Below are positions 22,801 to 36,870 of a stretch of DNA of 64,000 nucleotides, piece after piece. The notes below the pieces were generated by a model. That model was given only the letters and a program-made list of their open reading frames with translations, was not told where the DNA came from and did not search any database. This stretch comes from Campylorhamphus procurvoides (lineage: Eukaryota; Chordata; Aves; Passeriformes; Dendrocolaptidae): contig WBMV01008587.1 in the NCBI GenBank assembly GCA_013396655.1, forward strand, positions 206,671 to 270,670, read 5' to 3'. Position numbers and translations under genes: made by a program. Every line of letters begins with the position of its first letter. Within the stretch, counting starts at the first letter, position 1.

Positions 22801-24178
22801 GGATACAAAACAAGCTTTATTTCTCTCACATCCCTATCTTTGTGGTCATGAATTCTTCTTGCTTCCCTTTTGGAGCCTCTGGATTTTCATCTAAATATTA
22901 GAGGGACCTCTGGGTTTGTGGATGAACTCAGACTTTCTTTGTTTAAAAATAGCCATCTGCTTTCCTAGCCACAGAATTGTTATCCATCATCTTTTCACAT
23001 TTTGTTTATGGGTATTCCAAAGTCAACCAAGGAGATTGCTGCCTCTTTTATGCAGCTAGCAGTGCCTCAGATAAAAAAAAAATTGCAATATTTTAAACCA
23101 CATACATTAGTCTCAAATGTTTGGTTCTATAAATTTGAGCTACCTACTCATCAGCTGGCATTGAAAAGCCAATTTTCATACAAGACAATGCATAGAGATA
23201 GCCCTGTACAGCAAGAAATGGGAAACGTGCAGATCCTTCCTCATTAAAGCACAATCTTTATTTTTGAAATGAATATCAGCAATATGAACAGAAGAACTCA
23301 GTTCTTGCAGACAAGGGCTCATGGTCTCACAACAGAAAAGTGCCATGCTGCATCCAGCTCAGAGAAACCCTTATTACACTTCTGCTCAGATGCCACTGGT
23401 TGCACATCAGGATGTCTTTCCGCCTGAAGGCTGATGCTCTCCTGAGTGGGGGGGACCACAGGCAGAACCGCCCTGGGCTTCCCACATTGAAATGTTCGAA
23501 GAAGGGGGAGCCAGACTCCAAGCCTGGCAGTCACACTCCCTTTTCAGAGAAGATAAAAGCAGCAGAGGAGAGTTACAGCACAACCACAGCATCTCTGTTG
23601 TTAAACACTACTTGAACACAATGTGTTTCTGGTTAGTTTAAGAAAGGATAAACAAGATTTAATATCTGGCAATGAACACAAGGTCTTTTCCCTTGCCCTA
23701 TAAATGATATTTGGATTCATTCAGATTCATGTAGCTTTCACACACGTAAGACTCCATTCCATTTCCTAATTTTCCATCTTTCTTATTTCCTAAAACATGA
23801 GTTGTTGAGCTAATGAATTAAAACACTCTGAGGTTTGGTTTTGGCTCTGTGTGCATCTGTGCTCTTTTACTACCATAATTCAATGTGACAAGTTTATTGT
23901 CCTAACAAACACTAGCACCTATTGTAGAACTATAATAAAAAAAGAAAGATTGCCTTAAGCAGCACATTTTCTTCAGAGAAGACCAAATACTACCTATTGA
24001 CATTTTGTTTTCCTCACATCATGTTACTCTTTTCATTCCACAGTGGTCACTAAACATGCAAGTCTGTAGGCAAAGTGGGCTAGATTAGAGTTTAAGGATC
24101 AGCTTCTGCAATGAGCTGGATCAGATGGAATTCATTCTTCTTATTAGCTTTCAGCTGATACTTATGAGCCTGAGCTAA
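19861..24178. other. Gene-free AT-rich stretch
   Basis: No gene is recognised. It includes a T-run near 21461-21475 and an A-run near 21541-21553. Nothing else structured is visible. Confidence 0.45.
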
Positions 24179-24292
24179 GGACTTCGTTTGTGCAAGGCAC
24201 ATTAAACACTGTGAATGCAACCCCTGCCCCAAGGAGCTTGCAGCTCGAAAAGACAAGTATGCAAAGATAAGACAGATAAAAAAGAAAAGCCT
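24179..24292. repeat. Possible ancient L2/MIR-type relic
   Basis: 'gtgcaaggcacattaaacac...cccctgccccaaggagcttgcag...agacaagta...gataagacag' matches the pattern of an old amniote-wide repeat ('ggcactgtacaaa...ctgccccaaagagcttacaatct'). Divergence is high. Confidence 0.5.
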
Positions 24293-24825
24293 AGGACTTT
24301 GCACAAAACAAAGCCAAGACTTGCCTTTGCTAAATCAATGTGCTAAGAGCTAACACAAATGAGAGGTCGATTTCTCCATAAGAACCATCTTAAATGTTTC
24401 TATACAAATCAGTCATATTCAGCACAAGGCTGGCCCTCCAGATGAATGCTTGCTCAAAAAAACACCAACTCCACTAGATCTACAGCTAAGTAAATAAACT
24501 ACAATGACCCCAAAATAAAATGTGAAACACACTGTTTTTCAAGGCTCACAAAACAAGATTTTAATGATGCATATGGTCTCTATTTGACCCATAATGGTTC
24601 TTTGATACATAGTGGCAAGACTGTAACTTACTGATGGAATAACATTTTCATGTAACCCATTATACCATTAATGAAATAATCAAGTCTTCTCTCCTTGTAT
24701 CTGTTTGAAAGACTATTTTCAATAGCAGGTCTGGGAATAGTTTACTATCAGAGAAGTGATACAAGGCTAGCACACACAGAAACTAAAGAGGACTCTCTCA
24801 CAACTTATCCTCCATTAAAAAAAAA

Positions 24826-24854
24826 CACATATATATATATACACACACATATAT
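24826..24854. repeat. (TA)n/(CA)n microsatellite
   Basis: Alternating purine-pyrimidine CACA-TATATATATA-CACACACA-TATAT run, preceded by an A-run. Confidence 0.9.
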
Positions 24855-27800
24855 TTTTTCAGAGAAATGCTAATTCATCATAGGCCTGACTCACAAAAAG
24901 TAACAAGGCAGTTGCATACCACAGAAGATTCCTTTAGGAAGGAAAGGGTCTTCTCCTGTTTACACTATTTACACTAGTGATGGAATAGCCTTGGAAAGGT
25001 GGACTTCCTACTGCAGCAGAATGTTTGGCATGGACCAAAGCTAGTGGTAAGCACTTTGCAAAACTGTTCTTTCCTGCTTCCTTCCCTCCTCTCCTCTCTG
25101 AAGTGCAGCAAAAGCAGTGACCTGACGTCTCCAGGGCTTGCTTCCCTCATTTCGCTCCTTAATCTTGCTGTGGCAACCTGAACCCCAGTCGGGTCCAATG
25201 CTTCATCTGTGGGCTAAATTCTGCCTGCACTACTAAGATGTCTTGGGCAAACCAGGGGGAAATCTAGGTGGGTTAGAAACATTGGCCTCTTCTCTTTCAA
25301 ACCAGTTATTTCTATGCAGTTGAGTGTTCGAGAATCTAACCAAGAGTAATTAGCACATTCCATCATATTAAGGGCTCTCTCAAATTCCTGTTACTTTCTA
25401 CTTTTGTGAAACAGCTCTGTGACATCAAGTGACACAGGTATGGCCTCTTCTTAAAATATTAGATACAATTTGTCGCATTCACCAATGTCAGGTGACATTC
25501 TGTGGCCCTCATCATCTGAACAGACTGCATTAAGCACTGGAGGAATCAATCTAATATCAACTTCAGATTTTATATTTTGTTTAGATGAGTATATGAATAC
25601 AGCAGACATGTGTTCGGAGCATCTTTGGCCCAGTTCAGAGGAACTGTATTTTACTCAGATTTCATCCTGGTTTAAATTAATTACTGCTCAGGGAAGGGTC
25701 AGGAACAGACATAGGCATATACGATGCTTGTGTTACATATGTGTATTTTCCCTCATGGAGAGGGAGTGGTGGGGGTTGCAATTTTAAAAGCTTCCCATTT
25801 AGCCTACTTTTTCTGCCCCAGTCTAACTAAAGAGGCTGCACAGCCGCAGCTGTTTGATACCGTGAGATGCCATGTGTAATTTGAGGAAGAGGAGGAAGAG
25901 GCATTGCTCCTCTCACATCACTAGCAAACCCATACTCATACCATACTCCATTAAACAGATCAAGAGGTTCCACTTTCAGCCCACCAGGATCCTGTGGTGA
26001 AATAGACCCACACCTGGTTCCCCAGGGGCTGCAGGGGAGCAGTCAGTAGCTAATGACATTTTTCAGCAGGGATACAATTTGGCAGATCTGCATATAATGC
26101 TGAAATCCCTAATTAACTTTAAACGGGCAAGCGAAGTCAGATCCTGGTTTTTTCTGCATTGGTGGGGAGCAACATAGCACACAAGCTCATAGATTTTACC
26201 TCACAGTATGTGAAAGTAAAAAAAAAAGAAAAATATAAATTATTCATATTTTGGTTTGCAAGTAGTTTTAGAAAAAGAAAGTCAGGTATGAAATATGAGG
26301 TGTTCACTACATTTGGCAATTACTGAGAGAGACAATAACATATCTTCTCCTAATAAAATGTTTTAGCTGCTGGATATGTTGCATTTTAGTATATATGTAT
26401 ATATCTGTATTTCCAGGCATGGTGAGGACAGAGACGAGTTTTTCTTATGTAGCAATTTCCCAGGTGGCAGTTTGCTATTGAGACTTAAAGCTAACATACT
26501 GAAATATATTAAGAGGGTTTAAGGCTTCCATTTATCTTCATTAAAACCAGTTTGAGTTTGAAAGCTGACTTGAGGATCATTTTTCATATCAGGAGTGAGA
26601 AGACAGAGGTTTCACCCCAGCTCTTCAGCCGACTTAGGCAGTGATTTCAGACAATTCCCATCAGTTTGGGATACAAAAAAATTAGGTTAATAGCACATGT
26701 CTCTCTCCAAAGTAGCCTGAAATCTCTTCAGCAAAGCCACTGTGAAGGAATAAGAGCATTGTAGGTGAATTGCCTTATTTTCTCTTGTCTAATGATTCAC
26801 AATCTGAGTAGATGGACTTTCATATACCTAATTCATTCTTCAAGTTTTATAAACTGGGACACAGTGTGCAGCTCTTAAAAAAATGAAGCCTTTTGTGAGG
26901 AAAAAAAATTATATCTATTGCTGTTTATAATGAAGTATATGCTTTTTTAAATCATATGTAAGTAAGTACAATAATGCAAACTTTCTTGTCAGACACTGCT
27001 TGAGAAATCGCATCTTTCCTGCACAAAAATTCTATCTATCTATCTCCTTACAATCTTGTGCAGATAAGCAGAGCTGTGCAGCATAATCCTGCTGGATAAA
27101 GGTGAAGAGGGGGAGTCATGTCTTCTGTTCCATTTTTTCCCCTTCATGCCGCTCAGTGTCCCTGGGGCCACTTGCAGCACCTGGATGGGAAAGGAGCCGG
27201 GAGAAAAACACAGCTCAGGACCACCACAAAATCCTGGGCCCATCCTGATCTTCCACGAGCAGGGGTGTGAACCTGGGGGCAGTGCAGGGGGCAGATGTAG
27301 CTGGCTGGGAAGCTCTCTGTGTGATCACCCCCTAGCACTGCAGTTCTCTGTTCAGTCCTTCCCAAAGTGGAAAGAGTGTGCAGTTCTTTTGTGGTTTACA
27401 AATAGTCTGTGCATAGATGCAGTTGGGAACAGGCACCCAGCAGAGATCAAAAATAAACACTTTGTCCCAAAACTATAGTTTTTTGATCTTTCTTGAAAGT
27501 GGGCAACAGGATATTGCATTTTTGTTCTTCAGCTGCTATGCCAGAGAGCACTCATGCCTTACATGAGCACTACACAATCCTGTTGTAATTTCTGTGTTGC
27601 AGACAATACCCCAGCTCCAGATATCACTGTTCCAACACCCTCGTTGGTGCTTAGCACATCCTGTAAGACTTGTTACATCTTACTTAGGCACTTTAAGTGA
27701 ATAGTAAAACTGGAGTAAAGGTGTCTTGAAATGCTCTGAAGTTAAAGGGTTTCCAATTCTCTGTCTCCAGCTGGAAGGGAGCTCTTGGACAATATGTGTC

Positions 27801-30800
27801 CTAATGCCTTAAAAATTTTCTGTCTTCATTTTTTCTCCATAAAATGTGTATAATGATACAGACTTCCCTTGGTAAATGTTGAAATCTACATATGAAAATA
27901 CTATATGGGATTTAGGTGTTTTTGCTGGTATTATTACTGTTGTTGTTTGTGCAAATAAAGTTACTGTGCAAGGACATTAATGAAAAAATCTTACCACAAA
28001 AACATAAATGTGTGAATAAACACCAGAAAGAAAATTCACATGCTTTCACATGCTCTAAGTTAAACAAAACATCTTGCAAAATTAGCCTAGACTCTACGGA
28101 CAACACTTGAAAAATTCAGGTCCCAGTTTTTATTAATTCTTCCTTTAAATATAACTCAATTTTGTTTTCAGCTGGTTTTCAGTAATGTTGTGAAAGAAGC
28201 CAAAACACCTTCTCAGAGATTATGCCAACCAGTAGTTTTGAACAGGTTTGGGGCAATATTCAATGAACTGTAACTAATGATTTTCATCTTATCGCCTACA
28301 GAGTCATTGCACTGGAATGATGTTTGGCTAATTTTCCAAAGGACACATTTACTATGGATTGTTCTACATAGCTGTCAAGAATGACAGTGAGCCAAAACAT
28401 ACTCTGTCAAGGGAAGTGCTTGGTTGATGAAATTATAAATAAGTTGTCAACCAAAAGTCTGTTAAAATGAATCGTCGTTAAATGTTTCTCTAAATACAGT
28501 GTTTAATATCAAACTCCAAAATAGGAACTGCAAGACTGTCTTTTCCTACCTCATTCACGGATCTTTCTTTGAACACATCATGAGAATATTAAGTTGGTTA
28601 ATTTAAGCTATATGTGCATGCAAGCACATGCAGAGAAGCAAAGACTGTGATATGTTTTACATAAAGCAGGCCATTGTGCACTGATTGTAATGTGTAAAGA
28701 GGAAATATGTTTATACCACAATCTATTCTAAACTCAAATAGGCAGCAGTACACTGTGTTTATAAATACAAATGCAAAACCTATGTTAAGATAATGCTAAG
28801 GGTCTGGATTCTAACCACAAACCCCAGGAAATTCAGAGCAAACCTTGGAAGTTTGAGCCTGATCCTGATTTCATGCTCTTGCCATGTAACCCCAGTGTCT
28901 TCAGCAATAGTTTATAATGGAGAAAACACAAAGTTTTTTCTCTCTAGGTACAGCAAAGCTTGTGCAAAGTATTATCATATTTAGGTCTGAAGGCTAGATA
29001 CAAGAAAACGATGTAGGCAGCTGTGACAGCAACCCCTAAGGCTTCTCTTAATCTAATGAAGTGTGTATATGCATATGTGGGTATGTGCAAGAGGGGAAGG
29101 ATAGAAATATACAGTCTTGACAAGCACATCCTCAAAATCCTCTTTTGTCCTCCATGACACATATAGACATTACAGAAAGCTTGGAGCAAGGTGAATGTTA
29201 TCAGTCTTTCATGATGCATAATTTATAGCATTATACTCTGTATGCACATATATATGTTTTAAGCAGACTATAACAAAGGAGCATATCCAGAGATGTTCCT
29301 GTTGAAATATGGAACTGAAATATTAAGCAAAAGATTTCATTGAGGAAGGAGGAGAAAATTACCTAACCATGTGCAGTCCTGTGTGACATTCCAGTGGTCA
29401 GTCATGATAGTAAAAGAAATTCTGATAAAGGCAAGAACAAGGATCGTTCCACCTAGACTAGGAAGAGACATGGCAATGAAGAATAGTTGGTCCAGTGGTA
29501 ACCTCTAACAGGAGCACATGTTGGCTCTCATCTGTTGGCGGAAGTGAATTAGACATTCACATGATGATGCTCTGAGGATCCCTACTGTTACAGTGCATTT
29601 CATGTTTTAGCTTTCTGCAGCTTTGGTCCTCAAAATTCCATATATACATCCTTTAGTAAAAATGGTTTTAAATATCTTATTTTCCCTGGTGCTCTACTGC
29701 TATAGCAAAGCCTTCCCTTTGAGGGGAGGAAGGAGTATAGTCTTCTATGGGACTCTTACTAGACAAAGCACTGTACAGTTCAAAAATATTTGTAGAGCAA
29801 TCCAGTATTTATCTGGAAGGGACTGATCAGTGATTAAAACAAGTCACCAAGTTACAGTGTGATATCTCTCTCCATAAATGCTCACCACAGACCAAGGTCA
29901 AACTTGGAGGCCACATTGAGGTTCCTGAAAGAGCCCTGAAAGGATAGTTTAAGTCAAATTTAGACACTTAGGAGAAAGTGAGCAAACCACAAAAGCATAT
30001 CCAACTGCTTTGCTCTTAAGCAGCTATAGATAGTCTAAGCATGAAGCAGCTGTGTAGCACAGACCCCATAAGCTCTGCTCTCATAGTACTAAAGACCTCT
30101 ACTTTCACTGGCTTGAATCTGGCTAAAAGGAAAAGTTGACATCCGCCTTTCCTTTATCTGATGGTTGGTGAACCTCCTGAAAAAGAAGAGAGAGATACAG
30201 GCTGCAGTCCCTCCTTGGCCTGCAGCAGCCCACACTCATGCCCTCCTACAGGCCACACATCCAGTGATCTTCTAAAGCCTGCCCCAGAGGTGCTCAGCCA
30301 TTCCTTGAATTGGAGCTTCCTTGTGGGCTGGAAGGCAGACAGCACATCAAGAGAGCAATGAGGCAGTGTCCACATTTCTGTGTTAAATGCAACAGCACTC
30401 TGCTGCCAAGACTGACTCCCAGATGAGGCAGAGGAAGGGCCAGACAGCACAATCTGACTGATGTGGAAACAGGTCTGTAAACCTCCCCTGAAAAATCCAG
30501 AGAGCAGAACTGACAGCCTTCAAAATTAGGCTGTCTATCTCACCATCCCAAAGAAAAGGAAGTCCAGTGAAATTGAGGAAAGGAAATATGGTGAAATAAT
30601 GGTAGACTCTGGTAAAGTCCCAAAACACATCAAGAGGAGTGGAATATACCTAGAGGAAATGTTTCAATAATGATTTAATCTGCTTCGATGTATATCCTTT
30701 CCAAAAGAATTACAGAAGGGGACCATGTAGATGAGTTTCTGTTCCCAGGTAATGAAAATGACACTGCTTATATTTCTCCTGCTTTTCTGTACTATTCATC

Positions 30801-33008
30801 AAGCAGTTTTTAATGAGACACAATCTCAGCTGCAAATACACTGATTATCTTTCCATGAAAAACATTAACATACTTCATGCAATCAAGGATCATTTCTTTA
30901 CTGGCCTGTTCTAAAGTTCATTACTGTAGAAAACCTGAAAAAATGGCCATGTGTCATTTGCTTTTAATTCTCAGTTTATTTAAATGAATACTTTATTTCA
31001 GATTAGCTTATTCATGAACTTTGTGTCCTAAGAAAAATGCTAAATGTCAAAAAGCAAAAGAAAAGAAAAACAAAACAACCCCTAAAAATTATCATATGTA
31101 TGTAAGGAAATTAAAATATTGTGTCTGTAGTCCCAGCTGACATACTCCAGTGAAAATGAGGCATCAATTCAACTAAAGGAGCTTTCCATGGGCAAAAAAA
31201 ATTATGGGAGAAAACTCAGGATCAGTCCATTGTTCCTATACTAAGGACAACAAAGAAAATTCCAGGAAGCTTGTTCTTTATTAAAAAGCCATACAGAGAC
31301 ATACTGTATGAATAAGTGTGCCAGATGAGAGCATTTCTATATAAGGCTGGATCTAGAAACCAAATTCAGAGGTAAGTCCTGCCTCCAGCCAAATACACAA
31401 ACACAGATCTTTGCAAAAGCAAAGGGAAGGTCTCCAGTAAATCATACTGTGTTACACCAGCCAGCTTGAGGCATTAATACAAGCTGAACTTCAAGTAGAT
31501 AGAAATCACCCCAAAGGAATAATATTTTTGTCTTCCTGTGAATAGAACATGTTTGTATACACTGCAACTGTTCTTAATATGTCCTGGGAAGTCTATACAG
31601 AATTTCCATTGCATCTAGATGGAGTTGTTTCCTAAAGCATATTCTGAAGTATTGAATTTTTGTAGTATGCCCTGTCTGCAAAGGACTCAGAACCAAAGCC
31701 AAGTAATTCTGGATCTTGAGTTGGAGGAAGTCTTGATGTTCATTGCAAATTTGCATTTCTCTTGACAGCTTTATCGGACAAAGGTTAGATAGACACGGTT
31801 AGGCTGATGGATCAGTAGATATGCTCAAGCCAGATACGAGCAAGTCAGATAGTCTTCCTGAAGAGCTTGCAAACTTTGTTGCTATGCTTATCACCCTGTG
31901 CTGAAAGGAGCCCTCAAGATCACAGTTCACAAGTTATGGTGATGGCTACCCAATATCATGCTGGGTGTGGTTTTCAGGCTTTATTCCTTTTGTCAGCATG
32001 GTAATGTAAGTCTGGAATGGCTCCATTAGGGATTGCTATTTAGTGGGTCAGCTTAGACTTGCATCTCTGGAAAGAGATCTAGACTTCTGTTGCATGGGGC
32101 CTTACTTGCTAGAGAGTGAGAGAGCATATGCAGACTCCTCATTTATTTACTGTCTGCTCCTGATAAAAGGTAGTAAGTAATCATCTACATGTAGAGAAAA
32201 TCAGATTATTTAAAGCTTTACATAAGATCTAGTTATACCAGAAGATCAGGCTCAAAGGTTCTGAAAAAAATTAGTAAGGGCTTGGAGTTTTGATGTATTT
32301 TTATTAGTATTACAGTCACATCAGAAAACACCCAAGTCCTTATCAACTCTATGTGTTTCTTCTTTTGTTTCATGATAATTTTAAGGCATTTTCCACAAAC
32401 TATTTGCAGATAATAAAATCTTTTTGTATCAGCACTTTGATGGTAAAACTGCTTTTAAGTTTCTGTGCTGTAGATGGCTTTTCTGTGGAGGATTATCACA
32501 GATTTTGTTCATTCATGATCTGCCTGGTGATATGTCTCCAAGAGGTAATATAGCTCATAATTTATTTTTTGTAAGGTTTAGGCATTTCAGAGCACATGAG
32601 TGCCATCCAGACAGCTTCTCCACCAAAGGAAATAGAGATGCCATGGTTTTAAATACCTAGTTTAGGTTTGAGAGAATTTCATGCTGCTCAAAGGCTCAGT
32701 TGAAAAAAAAATCATAAATTAACAGACGAATCTCAATGAACTCACTGAGGTAGAGGAACAACATGGAACTGAGACAGTATCAAAGGACTGTGAAGGAAGA
32801 TTAGATGTATCTTAGAGACAAGGAGGAGTGCAGTGCCTTGTCTCTTCCTGAAACCAAAAATAATACACAAAAGATGCAGCCCTTATCTGAATCAGGGAAC
32901 TAGACTAAGAGGAGGAAAGTAAGAAGGGGCAAATCTGAACAGGATGTTCAGAAAGAAGGAGGGAAAGAGGTAGAAAAGAGGGACATAAGACAAAAATGAA
33001 AGAGGAAA
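24855..33008. other. Gene-free AT-rich stretch
   Basis: No gene is recognised. The block at about 26040-26130 ('catataatgctgaaatccctaattaacttt'-type, with a TTAATTAA-like core) has the look of conserved noncoding DNA. No repeats beyond short simple runs. Confidence 0.4.
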
Positions 33009-33023
33009 AGAGAGAGAGAGAGA
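33009..33023. repeat. Short (AG)n tract in purine-rich DNA
   Basis: AG dinucleotides inside a longer purine-rich segment (about 32940-33075). Confidence 0.85.
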
Positions 33024-33544
33024 AGTGTCCATAGGACTTCAAATATCTGGGAAAGTGAGAAAGAAGAAGGGAAGTAAGATTTTTCTTTCAGCAGACACGT
33101 TAACTTCGAAAGGAATGTCTTGTACAAGTAGACTGGCAGCATGCCTTAGATTTTGCCCAGCATTTTACTCAGTTCTCCCAGCATCTCCCATGAGATCTTG
33201 CAGATATGTCTAAGGTCTGAGAGCTCTGTTTGTTCTCTGGGCTCATCTAAATGTTGAACTTTTCCCAGGGTAATCGCTAGGGTGCCACTTGCTGGTTATA
33301 CAACATAAACATGGTTCCATGAGCAGCTGGTGTGTGACTATGAAATCTTTCCCCAAGCCTCCAAAATTCTATTACACTGAGTGGCAGAAGATCTGAGGGT
33401 TCAATATGTCACCCCTAGTCAGTGATATATATTTCAAGCAGCTTTCTAGATATCAAGGTCCTTAAAGTAATTTTAGACATAAGACCAGATTTCAGATGTT
33501 GTACTTTGAATTATAATTTTGCACAGAAAGCGCTCACATCAAGC

Positions 33545-33600
33545 CATATATATACATTATTATTTTTAATTATTATTATTTGCTTGTATGTGTGTGTGTC
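33545..33600. repeat. Compound (TA)n, (ATT)n, (TG)n microsatellite
   Basis: Short TATATATA, ATTATTATT and TGTGTGTG runs in sequence. Confidence 0.8.
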
Positions 33601-34160
33601 TTTCAAAGAAAGTCTGAATAATTTTTTTTATATTTGAAAATGCACCCAAAACTTGTGCAGGAAGTCCCTGTATTTAGGCAACATAGTGTTGTTCTTCTTT
33701 CCCATTTTCCACAGGGGTTCACTGTTTTCTCTTTGATGTGGTCTCAGGCACCTTGAAAGCGAGTAAACCCATCTCAGATCATATGTGCCAGCAGTTCAAT
33801 ACCTCCAGCCACCAGGCCAGTACCTACAGCTGAAGTTTGAGGCTGGGGAATAGGCAGAGGGGTGCAAGGGGCATGCTGAATTACCTTCCTGCACATTCTA
33901 GCTTCCAATTCTGAAATGAACTGCACAGCAGTTAGCCGGAAAGCTTTACCACCAGAGTCAAATAACTTCCAAAAAATTGGGATTTACGCACATGTCAGAG
34001 ACTGATTGCAGCTTGTCAGACACTCAGGCTAAGTGATTTTAGAGCAATTTCTCCAATTACCAATCTTTTTGTTTGTGTGGACCACCATGAGTAGACACAC
34101 AGAAATCTCACCACTCCATTAAGGACTTGGCAAAATATACACACTTGCATATATACATAT

Positions 34161-34194
34161 GTGCACACACGCGCGCACACACACACACACACAG
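34161..34194. repeat. (CA)n microsatellite with CGCG interruption
   Basis: CACACA-CGCGCG-CACACACA run. The pure alternating purine-pyrimidine makes it a Z-DNA-prone tract. Confidence 0.95.
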
Positions 34195-34539
34195 AGAAAA
34201 AAAGACTGCAATGCCTGCAATTTCCTACTCTGTTGGCTGGATTACTTTTTTGAGACTGGTTAAACAGACGCTGTGCTGGGTGGTTGGTGATTATCATTTT
34301 TCTGCAGTGTTGGGGTACTTGACATTTTCATTCCTCAGTGACTTCAGTTAAAAACAAATAGGTCTACCTGCAGTCCACATCTGATCGCCAGATGGTCTCT
34401 GTGCCTATGAAGCTCCCATCTCCAAGTGAATTCAAATGACCTCACACATACATCTTCAAACATTGCTATCTGACCACAAAAATGTATGGAAAACGCAACA
34501 TCTGTACATGTCTGCATCTTAAATCCCTGTTGTTTTACG

Positions 34540-34900
34540 AAATATAGTGCTTGTCACCCTGAAGTCTAAAGTCTCTTAATGGTCGTCAGGGGGAGATGCA
34601 AATAGTAGCCTATGAATTTAGAGGTTGTTTGTTGTATTAAAGTATTTCATTTCAACCAAAGGTCAAAAGATATAAAACTATTCAAGTCCACTGAAGCAAA
34701 CAAATATATCCCCATTAAGTATTTCAAATGGCCCCAAAAGCACAGCGGTGTATGACTATGTGCTTCTACGTTGTATGTATTATTCATGCAGCTGATGCAT
34801 CCCAGCAATTAAAACAAACTTGAGATCTTATGAAACCATTGCTGAAACTTCAGAGTTGTTTTTGCCTCTGTGTAATAAGGCATTATTGAGGCACACAAAC
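34540..34900. promoter_or_regulatory. Candidate conserved noncoding element
   Basis: A repeat-free AT-rich block with an octamer-like ATGCAAAT (34596-34603) and homeodomain-style AATTAAAA sites, ringed by ordinary sequence. The judgement rests on texture only and needs alignment. Confidence 0.25.
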
Positions 34901-36479
34901 TGTACGATCTAGCATTGTTTCAGGGGAATACCTTGCCATATCAACATCACTGTATGTGTAAACTCAACAAGAGGGTAAACACTGGTCCCCTCAAATGACT
35001 GGATGAAAAAACAGATGGAATATCACAAATGTTTTCCAAACTACAACAGACTTCTAGGCCAATTAAATATGGTTACCTTTGAATGGGAGAGGAAATAGTT
35101 TTCTTTGCTGTTACATGTAAAAAAAAAAAAAAAAAAGAAATTCCTTGAGGCATAAAAACCCAGTTCATTTTTGGAAACTTGCTAAAATTAATCAACCCTG
35201 TATGAACTTTTGACCAAAACAAAACAACTACAAAAAGTAGAAATATATAGGGGAATATCACTGCAAACACAGAAGGAGAAAAAAGAGATTTTGCGTTATG
35301 CAGTAATTAAAAGGGTAAGAGCTTTTCCTCAAGATAACTTAAGCAATCAACATGGAAAAATACTTGTTAAACTTTGCAGAATAGGAAGCTGACAAAAAAA
35401 AGAGAGGCTGTTTAATTACTATTACACTCTTTTAAGTTTAAATACAATCATGTACAATAATGAGAAGCTACGTTGAGAATTTTTTTTTGTTTACAAAGCA
35501 AACTAAAATTTTGACACTTGAGAACTGTGATTTGCATTCTGTAAAATTCATTAAGCTGATTGCTTACGAAGGAGGAAATGTCAGTCTAAATTATTTGTCC
35601 CTTCTACTCCAGTGTGACTTCATTTTAAAAAGGAAGAAATCACATTTGAAAGCCTCAGAATAGCAAACCACCCCAAAGTTCAAGCATCCCCTGTTTCTTG
35701 CACTGATGCATATTTAGTTCCTTCGAAGGGAAAGCCTTCATCACACAGCAAAGTCAATAGTGGCCATCAGGAAGTAAAGAAAACATTGGAGAAATTCAGT
35801 TAATCTATCCTAGTAGACGAGGTCATGACAGGACCACGTGCATAAATAGCTGAGGTATTATTTTCAGATGTAGATGTCCCAAACAGGAATGGACCAGTTG
35901 GGGAAGGGCTTCCTCCCAGGTCCCCTAAATAAATGGCAGCTTTTGGCTGGGGAGAGTGTGGGCTGGGATGTCATCTTTTTCTATCATGGTCAGCTCAAGG
36001 GAAAATGGGAGCAAACCTTCACACCAAAGACACAAAGAAAATTTCTTCCACTACACAGGAGGAGCAATAGTGCAGAGGAATGGGAGAAATGAAGGGGAGC
36101 AACTGCTTTTGTATTTGCGTTTGTTTTCATTCTTACTCTTCTTTTTTCTGAAGAAGAGATGGGTATAAATACTTGTCCTGCAGTTTGCAGTGGCTTTTTA
36201 ATACTGAACTCAGATGGGCTCCTTTAGCCTGTGCAAATGAGAGCTGCCCATTTGCCCTACACTTAAATTCCTTGATAATATAGGGATTAACCACCTACCC
36301 TCCAAACCAAATAAATGCAGTCAGACCAACATCCTGAAGGGTTTTTCAGTCATTCGATGTCATCTGATGTTTTAAATTGTTTGGGCTTAGATTGCCTTCA
36401 TACTCTGGAATTGCAGCAGTAACTCACAACAAAAGCATTTCCATTACCTTGAAGCCACTATTGCGAATACTTTTTGCAC
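34901..36479. other. Gene-free stretch
   Basis: No gene is recognised. It has an A-run at about 35119-35136 (not a recognised retroposon tail). Confidence 0.45.
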
Positions 36480-36870
36480 CACTTGTCGGATGTGAAAAGA
36501 GGATGATATAATTGAGCCTGCTTTAAAAAAAATTCAAACTGACATAATATTGCTAGTAACTTGACAGCTTTATGTAAAGCCTTCCCCTGAAAACCCAAGA
36601 TGATCACACTGTTGAAGGCAAGCAAAGGTTAGGGAGAAGGTTTAGTCTCTAGGACTCCTAGACTCAGCCTTTCAGAGATTTGGTCATATTTAGCTTGCCC
36701 TTTGACATGACCCAGCCTTAAACAATAGCTTTGTGGATATGCTAAATGGCCACATCTTGCCAGTTGCTGCCAAATTAATGAGCCCATGTCATTTTTAGTT
36801 TACAGTTCAGTCATAAAGCAGCCAAGTGGAAAATGAGGCAAGGACCGTTAAGGAGTGTCACGCAAATTTT
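36480..36870. promoter_or_regulatory. Candidate conserved noncoding element
   Basis: Repeat-free block centred on 36720-36860 with 'ccaaattaatgagcccatgt' and 'cattttt...cagtcataaa' style sites for homeodomain and AP-1/CDX-like factors. Supported by sequence texture only. Confidence 0.25.

Larger units (their letters stand above)
33024..34539. other. Gene-free stretch with simple repeats
   Basis: No gene is recognised. It carries (TA)n/(TTA)n/(TG)n at 33545-33600 and a CA/CG tract at 34161-34194. Confidence 0.45.

Noticed and set aside
35119..35136. Poly-A run as the tail of a processed pseudogene
   Set aside because: The sequence upstream shows no mRNA-like frame on either strand and no target-site duplication was seen.
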